Shown here: piece after piece, positions 53,311 to 61,500 of the stretch | How the letters are laid out: each line of letters starts with the position of its first letter | Position numbering within the stretch: the first letter of the stretch is position 1 | Assembly: GCF_026625565.1 (NCBI RefSeq) | Contig: NZ_CP112998.1 | Coordinates: 932,501-996,500 of the forward strand | Reading direction: 5' to 3' | DNA length: 64,000 bases | From: Dyadobacter pollutisoli | GTDB lineage: Bacteria > Bacteroidota > Bacteroidia > Cytophagales > Spirosomataceae | The notes under the pieces: model-generated | Database searches by the model: none | Told to the model about the DNA's origin: nothing | The model's input: the letters and a program-made list of their open reading frames with translations, nothing else | Program-made: the position numbers and the translations under genes

Positions 53311-53573
53311 GTCGCGGATATAAACTTAATCATTGTTTTGATAGGTATAAATATTTCAAATAGAAATATCAAATTTTCTTACGATCTATCTAGTAGTATC
53401 ACCGGGGGGACTTTTGTTACGTAATAGCCGAAACATCAATGCCCATTTGTCTTACATCAAGTTTAATAGAGTCCTATAAATTGTTTATCCCACAGAAACA
53501 AGTCCAAAAGTGCAGCTAAGGTAGTGGCCCACAGTATAAAGATAATCGGAAAACAGCCAAAACGTTCGGCATA
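53311..53573. other. Intergenic region between abiE and the ELWxxDGT gene
   Basis: An AT-rich stretch of about 260 bp. I see no gene, RNA or strong repeat. It may hold the abiE promoter on the minus strand. If the island has a right-hand attachment site it could lie here, but I cannot identify one. Confidence 0.35.
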
Positions 53574-55232
53574 ATGGGGGGCATTTCTTTTGCTTCCCTG
53601 AAAATTTACCCCACCCTTCGGGACTTATTCCGCGTTCCTTTTGGCCTGATTGGGGCCACTTTACCAGGGCTTTCTTTTTTTCTTGGGGTACTTTGTGGGA
53701 AAAACAATTGTGTTTTTCAGCAGGCAGATTGCAGGGAAAGTGAAAAAACAGAAACTATTTTTTCACTGACAAATCCTTGTATTTATGGAAATCGTAGCGC
53801 GACCGTAAGGGTTAAAGATCTTAGTCCAAATGTCGGATCAAATCCAAACCACCTTGCCAATCTAAATGGCACCTTGTTTTTTGTCGCAACAGGTTCATCC
53901 GGTCGCGAGATCTATAAATCGGATGGCACGGCGGCTGGTACGATCCTGATTAAGGACATCAACCCCGGAGGCAATTCGAATCCAGGGGACGTTTCGGTGT
54001 ACAACAATATTATTTTGTTCTACGCAGACAATGGCATTGATGGTGAAGAACTTTGGCGAACTGATGGGACGTCGGCAGGCACTGTGATGATCAAGAATAT
54101 AAACAAGTACCAAGGTTCGCGGGCTTCATATTTTAATGGCACGATGGCCATTTTAAACAACATAGCTTATTTTATAGCCGATGACGGTCTGAACGGAGGT
54201 GAACTCTGGCGAACCGACGGTACGGAGGCAGGCACCTACCTGGTTAAAGACATCAATCCGACAGGATCAATTGGGACATACGATGTGCTGGTGATGAATA
54301 ACATGCTCTATTTCCTGGCCGATGACGGCACGCATGGAACAGAGCTTTGGCGATCAGACGGAACTGCGGCCGGCACTAGCCTTGTTAAAGATTTACAGCA
54401 AGAAGGGGGAGTCATCGCAGGGTCCTGGATGGTCGTTGCGAATAATATGCTATTTATGTCCTTGTCTGTCAACGGAGATGGTGAACTTTACAAGTCGGAT
54501 GGCACAGCCGCAGGCACAGTGCGCGTTAAAAATATCAATACATCGGGCGGATCTGGGCCGCGAAGATTAACAAAGGTAGGCAATCAGGTATTTTTTACCG
54601 CTTACGAACCTGTTCACGGAAGTGAGCTTTGGAAATCGGACGGAACTGCTTCCGGAACAGTATTGGTAAAAGATTTGACACCCAATGGCAGCTCTGATTT
54701 ATAGGAATTGAAAGAAGCTCATGGCAGGCTTTTCTTTACATTGGAGTCCGATGAGCCCCATGTCTCCAATGGGACGGCCGCAGGGACCAAACAGATCGCA
54801 AACATCAATCCTTCGGGTGCTGCGGTGGCAAGAGTCTACATGGAGTTAGGAACTCATGTTTTCTTTTTTGCAGGAGCGCCAGGCCTTGGCAGAGAACTTT
54901 TTAAAGCGACTCCCTGCAACCTTTGCGCTGTTCCAGTTGGCTTTGCTGGCAGTGTTCCCGCGCCGGAGTCTGTACAGCAGACAAGTGTCAAGGTCTTGGG
55001 GAATCCGGTAACAGAATCACTAGTTGTGGAAATCTTAGCAAATAGCAATAGTCCTCTCACCATAGAGCTGTTGACACGCAATGGTTTTGTGCTTGAAAAA
55101 CGGCGAATACAACCCGCTGACTTGCCCCCACGGATAACGTTTGATGTTAGAAAGCAGCCTGCTGGCTTACTGCTGCTCAGAGTTAGAACTCACAATGCTA
55201 CTAAGCTAATAAAGATTGCAAAGGTTGATTGA
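53574..55232 (+). pseudogene. ELWxxDGT-repeat T9SS protein interrupted by one in-frame TAG
   Basis: One reading frame spans 53574-55232 except for a TAG at 54702-54704; the part after it stays in frame. Seven repeats of the ELWxxDGTxxGT type are present (EIYKSDGTAAGT, ELWRTDGTSAGT, ELWRTDGTEAGT, ELWRSDGTAAGT, ELYKSDGTAAGT, ELWKSDGTASGT, and a weaker VSNGTAAGT after the stop). The C-terminal about 80 residues (VLGNPVTESLVVEI to LLLRVRTHNATKLIKI) form a T9SS sorting domain. Without readthrough the protein ends before this domain and cannot be sorted. A normal signal peptide is also not clear at the N-terminus. It is either a recent pseudogene or a sequencing error. Confidence 0.75.
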
Positions 55233-55498
55233 GCCTAAGCTTCATCCATCTCGGTTCTGATAACCAACGAGATCCTCGTGATGGTAAACAAGCGCCTGTC
55301 TGACCATATCGCTAGGGTTTTAGATTAACGACACCAACTTGCTTGTCCTAATAGTAGCCCCTGCTTAATCCTATCAATTCGAAGTGTTTTCTTACCTTGT
55401 TGCAGATCACAAAAGATTAACAGGCAGGGCTCCCACTTTTTGATGTAGTGGACTACTGGACCTGTTAATTGAAGGAAAAGCGCCTGTTTACTTTACTG

Positions 55499-57082
55499 TT
55501 ATCCAAAAAGATAGTAAAGCACAGCCATCAGCATTCCTATTGCAGTCCAACCGAACCATATTTTCCGGCGGTCATATGGGGGCTGAGAAGCGTAGGTTTG
55601 GGCCAATGTGGGTAGTGATGGCCCGGGGCCCGTTTCGGGAAATAACAGTGAGATCACAACCATGAAGACGGTCAGTATCGCCGTTAAAAAAAATGTCAGC
55701 AGCATGAAATGAGGCCAGAATGCTTTGTGAGGGAAATCGGCAATCTGCATAATGCCCACGCAGAGGCAAAGCGCCGAGCCGAAGTGCAAGGTGAGGTTAG
55801 CGGCCTTGCTGGTGGCTTTTTTCCAGACAACGCCTAGCAGAAATACAGTCGTCAAAGGAGGAGCCAGGTAGGTGCCAACGGCCTGTGAGAGATCAAAAAG
55901 TCCTTTGTCGACCGTGGACAGCAGCAGCGACATGAGCAGGGCAATCAGCGAAGAGCCAATGATCACGATACGGCCAACGAGCCGGGCGCGGGCAGGCGAT
56001 GCGCCGGGGTTAATGTTTTTGGAATACACATTTAGCGAGAAAACCGTGCTGAATGCATTGATGCCAATGGCCACATCATAAATAAGTGCCGCAATGAGCG
56101 CGGCCAGCGTAATGCCCACCAGCCCCACCGGAAGCAGGTTTGCGGTCATCACCAGGTAGGCGTGGTCCGGATTGGCAAGATTGGGGAACAGGATCAGACA
56201 GTAAATACCGGGTAGTAAAAAAATAAAAGGGACCAATGCTTTTAGCCCTGCAACCAGCATGGTGCCATACTGGCCCTGCTCGATATTTTGGGCAGCAAGG
56301 GTTTGCTGCACGATCGTCTGGTCGGTGCACCAGTACCAGATGCCCACCACGGGGTAACCCAGTATGACCGCATGCCAGGGATAGACGGGGTCACTGGCCG
56401 GACGGAATATAGTCCAGAACTCCTTGGGTGACCGGCTGATCACCTCGCTAACCCCGCCGATCCGGTTGATGGCGATGACACCGACTATGATGGCCGCGAC
56501 TGTGACCACCACCGATTGCAGCGCCCCGGTTTTAGCGATAGCGGCCAGGCCACCGGTAGCAGTATAGCTGGTGGCCAGCACAGTGGCCCCGGCTGCGGCT
56601 ACCCAAAAGGGAACCTCCAAGATCTGCGCGATAACAAGGCCGCCCGTCAATAGCACAAAGCTGACCGAGACGATCAACGTGGAAATCATCGAATAGTAGG
56701 TCAGGAATGTAAATGAGCGCTGGCCGTAGCGCCGCAACAGAAATTCGGGCATGGTGCTGACTTTCGTTGCAAAATAATGCGGGATGAAGACCATCGCCAG
56801 CAAAAGTAAAAACCACCAGGCCAGCCAGTCAAAGTTGGCGGCAACCATTCCAGTCGTGTAGGCCATGCCGCCATAGCCGACCAGCATGACCGGACTGACA
56901 TTGCTGCTGAAAATGGAAAGACCTACATGGTACCATTTCAATGATCTTCCCCCTAGAAACAGGTCCTGGGCCGTTTGAATGCGCCGCTTGCGGGCAAAAT
57001 AAAGGCCCAGCCCAACCAATGCGGCCAGATACAGCACAATAATGCAGATATCAATACCGCTAAGGGCAACTGTTTGGCGCAT
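55499..57082 (-). CDS. Sodium/solute symporter (SSS family)
   Basis: A 527-residue inner-membrane transporter with about 13-14 hydrophobic segments. Family signatures: the N-terminal LYFARKRRIQTAQDLFLGGR and WYHVGLSIFSSNVSPVMLVG, then SYTATGGLAAIAKTGALQ and a VGIWYWCTDQTIVQQTLAA motif in the middle. It probably imports a sugar released by the neighbouring glycosidase, using the sodium gradient. It lies 6 bp after the GntR regulator gene, so both share a transcript. Confidence 0.92.
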   Translation of the reverse strand: MRQTVALSGIDICIIVLYLAALVGLGLYFARKRRIQTAQDLFLGGRSLKWYHVGLSIFSSNVSPVMLVGYGGMAYTTGMVAANFDWLAWWFLLLLAMVFIPHYFATKVSTMPEFLLRRYGQRSFTFLTYYSMISTLIVSVSFVLLTGGLVIAQILEVPFWVAAAGATVLATSYTATGGLAAIAKTGALQSVVVTVAAIIVGVIAINRIGGVSEVISRSPKEFWTIFRPASDPVYPWHAVILGYPVVGIWYWCTDQTIVQQTLAAQNIEQGQYGTMLVAGLKALVPFIFLLPGIYCLILFPNLANPDHAYLVMTANLLPVGLVGITLAALIAALIYDVAIGINAFSTVFSLNVYSKNINPGASPARARLVGRIVIIGSSLIALLMSLLLSTVDKGLFDLSQAVGTYLAPPLTTVFLLGVVWKKATSKAANLTLHFGSALCLCVGIMQIADFPHKAFWPHFMLLTFFLTAILTVFMVVISLLFPETGPGPSLPTLAQTYASQPPYDRRKIWFGWTAIGMLMAVLYYLFG

Positions 57083-57088
57083 AAGCTC

Positions 57089-58099
57089 TTAAAGGGTCTT
57101 TCTCCGGATCAGCACATTGGGCAGGATCACCTGAATTTTTTGTTTTTGCATGATCGCCTGGCCAGCAAGCTTGCCCATCAGGGCAAAATCCGTCGAATAG
57201 GTAGTGATATCGACGAATTCCTTGGCTGGTTCATCATTGACCGAGAGCAGCCCCACGTCAAGGCCCATCGTGAATTTCTTGCTTTTGCATTCCTTCAATA
57301 TGGCCCACATCGTATAGTTGTCGAGGGTGAAATAAGCTTTTCCTTTTTCAACCGAGCCAGGCGCGAACTCGCTGACGATCCGGCCCTGAATGGAGTAGTC
57401 TGCCAGAAACCGTTTAAATGAGGAGACGATCTCCTTGGGATCCAGGGATTTGGGAGAATGATAAAACACAATCTCATCAAATTCCCTGATCTTGTCTGCC
57501 AGCGTTTCCAAAACCGAGTAGGTTGATTTTTCAAATTCCTGGGCGATGTAGTTTACCTCTCCGTCCAATGCTTCGAAGCGGTCAAATATCATCAAATTCG
57601 CCCGCGGAATGGTTTCCAGAATTTCCTTGGTTTTGCGGTGCGGGATCGGGGCTACCACGTACATGCCGTATTTTCCCTTGATCTGAAAAAGGGTACTTTC
57701 CAGAAAATCAATGCTGCCATGATGGAAAAAGACGTCTAGCTGCACTTTTTTGCCCAGTTCCTGCCTGAAATTCCGGTAAAAAAGCTCTTCGAATGTATCC
57801 AGGTTGTACATCAGCAAGGCCACTTTCATGAACTGGCTGGTCTGGGCATTGGTCACATAGTAGCCAATCCTGTTTTTGGACTCCACTACGCCCCGGTCGA
57901 CCAGGTCACCATAACCTTTCCGGATGGTTTCGCGGGAAAAATTAAGCTCCTGGATCATTTGGTTGACCGATGGCAGCAGATCATTGGGTGTCACGATTTT
58001 CTGGTCAATGGCATTGATAATCCCTACGACGATTTGGTCATGCTTAGAATAGGACGTCACCTCCCGTAATTCTCTTATTTTGTCAAATACACTCTCCAT
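57089..58099 (-). CDS. GntR family regulator with LacI-type ligand domain
   Basis: A 336-residue regulator. The GntR winged helix is at residues 25-85 (DLLPSVNQMIQELNFSRETI, then GYGDLVDRGVVESKNRIGYY). The C-terminal part (about 90-330) has the alternating alpha/beta pattern of a periplasmic-binding-protein-like sugar domain (YGMYVVAPIPHRKTKEIL, then ANLMIFDRFEAL and MGLDVGLLSVNDEPAKEF). It probably controls the symporter and the SusCD/glycosidase genes in response to a monosaccharide. It lies directly upstream of the symporter gene. Confidence 0.88.
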   Translation of the reverse strand: MESVFDKIRELREVTSYSKHDQIVVGIINAIDQKIVTPNDLLPSVNQMIQELNFSRETIRKGYGDLVDRGVVESKNRIGYYVTNAQTSQFMKVALLMYNLDTFEELFYRNFRQELGKKVQLDVFFHHGSIDFLESTLFQIKGKYGMYVVAPIPHRKTKEILETIPRANLMIFDRFEALDGEVNYIAQEFEKSTYSVLETLADKIREFDEIVFYHSPKSLDPKEIVSSFKRFLADYSIQGRIVSEFAPGSVEKGKAYFTLDNYTMWAILKECKSKKFTMGLDVGLLSVNDEPAKEFVDITTYSTDFALMGKLAGQAIMQKQKIQVILPNVLIRRKTL

Positions 58100-58263
58100 T
58101 GGGTGGTAATTGCTTTCCTTTTGTAAATTCTAAACTGATTTGTAAAACTAAAAACTTATTGACTGACTCAAAACTTTATTGCAGCGTGCCATTTTTGGCA
58201 ATCCAAGCCCCGATAGCCGGCTACAAGCCAATTACCGGGACCTGGATTACCCGTAAGGATTAC

Positions 58264-59700
58264 CTAATTAACCTGCGCGGTTAGTTGCTGGTTGGCAGCA
58301 ACGCTGACATCCAGAAACGATACGGTTCGCGCTCCTTTAATGATTTTCTGTGTTGCTTTTCGCCTGGTTCCATTCACGGTAATAAACGCGTGATTTCCGG
58401 TAAACATGACTCTCCATTGAACGGGGCCGGAGCCTGTGTTGTGCAATGAGGATTTTTTCTGGCTTTGGATGAGAGCTATTTTCCTTTTCAAAACAGGAAG
58501 GTTTTCAATGGTGTTGGTATCATTTTTCTTGCCATTGAACAGTGTCGTGATCAGGTTAATGCGCGCATCCGCGCTGATACCCATGACCCCCTGCACAATC
58601 CCCTGAATAGCCCCGTAAGAAACCTCGGGATATTCCCTGCGTTTGGTAGCCGGATCAGTCAGGCGCAGAATGTAGTCGTAAACCTGGTCCGTGTAGCCAT
58701 ATTGCCCTAGCAGGTAGGGAAAGTAAGACTCGTTTTCAATGTTCCACTCTCGGGACAGGATCTGATCGATCACCTTTTTGGTTCTGGCCGGGTCGTGCAG
58801 GACATCAAACCAAAGCAAAAATGTCTCTCCTTCGGTATAGCCAAATTTTCCCGCCGAGGAGTAATAGGTAAAGTACTTGGCTTGCTTTTGGCTCCACCAA
58901 TACTTTTCAATCTGCTGGCGGTATTGCTCTGCCTTTTGATCATACAGTTTGGCCTCTTTGGCTTTGCCATTTAAACGAAGCATGTCCGCGTAGGTTTTCA
59001 TGCCGCGGGAGAGGGCGGCGATCAAATCGACGCCCATTTTCAGGTCGCGTACCCCTTCCGAGTAAGAGGCCAGTCCGCGGCAGCGTTGAAAGTGATCCTC
59101 ATCATCATAGGAAGCCAGGGCATTGGGGTGCAGCGGCCGCAATAGCAGCGAATCGGGTTGTAGTACCCAACGGTCGATATAGTCGCTGACTGACTTTTGA
59201 TGGAAATTCGCAAATTCCGGGCCGTTGATATAATCCTTGTCGCCTGTCCACAAATAGAGCTGCCAGGCCGAATTCAATACGTCAAAGTTGGCATTGAGGT
59301 TATACCAGAACGCTTCATCGTTGCGATAGTCAGCAGGAGCGGGTTTTGCATCTTTATTAATTTCCCAATACGAGCACCAGTCCTTGCTATCCGAGATATT
59401 TTGGGCAAAGAGCGAAAACATATTTTTGTTGGCTTTTCCAAGGCCTATCATTTCAGCTGCCATGCTCTGATGGGAAACATCTCTCATGCAGAAAGCCGAA
59501 CGCGTAGGTAATGCAGCCTCATACCATTCACCGACCGGATCGCCTGGCTTGCCCTTATGGCTCAGGGCCATTGTTTTCGCCCGGTCAAAAGCGGTCTGCA
59601 ATGCAGCGTCCGTCGAACGGAACTGTAATGTCTGATCCTGCCCGAAACTACTTTGAATAAAAATGAGCCATATCAATGCGGTCACGACATTTTTGATCAT
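58264..59700 (-). CDS. Six-hairpin (alpha/alpha-barrel) glycosidase-like protein
   Basis: A 478-residue exported enzyme from ATG 59700 (MIKNVVTALIWLIFIQSSFG, a signal peptide); an upstream frame start at 59727 is less likely. The body shows the helical-hairpin layout of GH63/GH78/GH37-like enzymes: CMRDVSHQSMAAEMIGLGKA near residue 70, NLNANFDVLNSAWQLYLWTG, ASYDDEDHFQRCRGLASYSE with acidic residues, GYTEGETFLLWFDVL, and EYPEVSYGAIQGIVQGVMG. A short C-terminal beta part follows. I cannot assign a precise family or the catalytic acids. It lies just after susD in the same direction and probably trims an imported or surface-bound oligosaccharide. Confidence 0.7.
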   Translation of the reverse strand: MIKNVVTALIWLIFIQSSFGQDQTLQFRSTDAALQTAFDRAKTMALSHKGKPGDPVGEWYEAALPTRSAFCMRDVSHQSMAAEMIGLGKANKNMFSLFAQNISDSKDWCSYWEINKDAKPAPADYRNDEAFWYNLNANFDVLNSAWQLYLWTGDKDYINGPEFANFHQKSVSDYIDRWVLQPDSLLLRPLHPNALASYDDEDHFQRCRGLASYSEGVRDLKMGVDLIAALSRGMKTYADMLRLNGKAKEAKLYDQKAEQYRQQIEKYWWSQKQAKYFTYYSSAGKFGYTEGETFLLWFDVLHDPARTKKVIDQILSREWNIENESYFPYLLGQYGYTDQVYDYILRLTDPATKRREYPEVSYGAIQGIVQGVMGISADARINLITTLFNGKKNDTNTIENLPVLKRKIALIQSQKKSSLHNTGSGPVQWRVMFTGNHAFITVNGTRRKATQKIIKGARTVSFLDVSVAANQQLTAQVN

Positions 59701-59769
59701 TGTGCTAATCTTTGATTTGAAATACAATCTTTAAAAAAACGGCTTTTGAAAAAGCTACTATCCTGGTGA

Positions 59770-61482
59770 TTAGTTATAATTCGGATTCTGCGTCAATGCG
59801 GGGTTGCGTTGGAGCTCGGTTCTGGGTATGGGGTAAAAGTACAAAGCAGGTATCCATACTCTTTTTTGAACGGTGGCAGGCTGGTAAGCAAATGTACCAT
59901 CGGCCTGCTTGGTGATGATCACCCCCATCGCATCCTTTGAACCTATTTCGGCGATCCCCCACCTTCTGATATCGAAATAACGGTGGCCTTCAAAACACAG
60001 CTCGATTCTCCGTTCCTGTCTGATCTTGTCCATTAATGCACTGCCAGAGGCTGTAACAGGCGGCATTCCTGCCTTTTGAGACCGTAGTTTATTCAGGTAC
60101 GCCAGCGCTTCGCCTTCTTCCCCCAGAGCGGCGCACGCCTCCATGTAATTTAGATAAATTTCCGACAACCGAAATGAAACCCATTGGGAGGCGGCATAAT
60201 CCTGTTTGGTCCAGTCGACAGACTCATCGATCATTTTGCGAACCACATAGCGGGTCTTGGAGGCATTCCAGGGCGAAAACGGACTTTGTGGCGAATCGCT
60301 TCCACCTTCAAAAAACTCGGTAACCCTTCCTTTGAATTGCTGGTTGTTGGCCAGGACCGTCGCGTAAAACCGCGGGTCGCGATTGGCGTACGGATTTTTG
60401 GCATGGACCGGGTTTGCCCAGCTGAACGCAGTTCCGTCGGCCATTTCAAATGCGTCCACCATTTGCTGGATGACATTGTAGGCGCTGTATCCCTCATAGC
60501 CGTTGGGGCTCAGATCACGGCTCACGGTATTGTAGCGGTCGGCCCTGACTAGTCCGCTGTAAACCCTTGCAAAGATCACTTCCGGGTTGAAAAAATCCAG
60601 ATAGGTCTTGTTGTAAGTGCCGTTGGCAGCATTGCCGTATAGGGCATAGGGGCTCCCCTTGAAGTCGATGACCGCTTTGGCGGCTTCCTTGGCCTGCTGC
60701 CAGAGTTTTTTGTCGGCTGACGTATTAAAATACGGACTGGCCGCATACAGTAAAAGGCGCGATTTAAGAGCTAGCGCGGCTCCGCTGGTAGCCCGGCCTT
60801 TGTCCAGATCGGCCGAGTAAGCCGCTGGCAGTAGTTGGGTTGCCTGCTCTATGTCCGACAGGATGAAGTCCTTGGTTTGCGACCAGCTGGCGCGCTGCTC
60901 AGTGAAGGATTTGTCATTGACATCATAGACTTTGGTGATCAGTGGAACGCCGCCAAAGCGTTTGAGCAGCTCAAAATAAGCCAGGGCCCTTAAAAAATAG
61001 ACCTCGCCTTTCATGCGGCGAATGGTTTTTCCGTTGGAAACCGTGTCCAGCTGGCTGATATTTTGCAGAAACACATTGCAATTACGGACTGAGCCGTAAA
61101 GGCTTCCCCATTGATTCAGCGAAGAGGATGTCTGATTATCAGCAGTCGCCTCGCCCTGAACGTAACTGTTCTCGTTTGTCCAGTTAAAATTGCCATAGAG
61201 CTCATCGGTTTGAGCTGCCCAGCCGAACCCGGCATCTTTGTAAGCCAGCACGGTCTGGTCATAAATGCCATTGACAAATACCTGGGCCAGGTTCGGATCA
61301 GACCATACGTCAGTTTCCGAATAGGCATTCGAGGGTTTCAAATCGAGTACATCCTTGCAGGAGCCCATCATCAGAAGGAATGCAACCAGGGACATACTTA
61401 CCCATCTATTTTTGGTCCGGTTGGCCTGCTTTTTGTGAACCGGAAGGCTGCGATAAGCTGCCGGAGTATTTTGTGGTTTCAT
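59770..61482 (-). CDS. SusD/RagB nutrient-binding lipoprotein
   Basis: A 570-residue surface lipoprotein. A basic N-terminus leads to MSLVAFLLMMGSCKDVLDL with the lipobox Cys near residue 42. SusD hallmarks are GEVYFLRALAYFELLKRFGG near residue 155, the long TPR-type helical part, and IRQERRIELCFEGHRYFDIR near residue 505. It follows susC by 18 bp. Together they bind and import a glycan. The long pre-lipobox N-terminus suggests the true start may be one of the later Met codons. Confidence 0.92.
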   Translation of the reverse strand: MKPQNTPAAYRSLPVHKKQANRTKNRWVSMSLVAFLLMMGSCKDVLDLKPSNAYSETDVWSDPNLAQVFVNGIYDQTVLAYKDAGFGWAAQTDELYGNFNWTNENSYVQGEATADNQTSSSLNQWGSLYGSVRNCNVFLQNISQLDTVSNGKTIRRMKGEVYFLRALAYFELLKRFGGVPLITKVYDVNDKSFTEQRASWSQTKDFILSDIEQATQLLPAAYSADLDKGRATSGAALALKSRLLLYAASPYFNTSADKKLWQQAKEAAKAVIDFKGSPYALYGNAANGTYNKTYLDFFNPEVIFARVYSGLVRADRYNTVSRDLSPNGYEGYSAYNVIQQMVDAFEMADGTAFSWANPVHAKNPYANRDPRFYATVLANNQQFKGRVTEFFEGGSDSPQSPFSPWNASKTRYVVRKMIDESVDWTKQDYAASQWVSFRLSEIYLNYMEACAALGEEGEALAYLNKLRSQKAGMPPVTASGSALMDKIRQERRIELCFEGHRYFDIRRWGIAEIGSKDAMGVIITKQADGTFAYQPATVQKRVWIPALYFYPIPRTELQRNPALTQNPNYN

Positions 61483-61500
61483 GAGGATAAAGTTTTTAGG

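Noticed and set aside
54708..55232. A separate small T9SS-sorted gene
   Set aside because: It is in the same frame as the upstream ELWxxDGT gene, begins mid-repeat and has no signal peptide; it is the tail of one interrupted gene.
58535..58545. A further copy of the TetR operator (TTGAACAGTGT)
   Set aside because: Only 11 of 15 bases match, it lies inside the glycosidase coding region and symmetry is lost, so chance is more likely.
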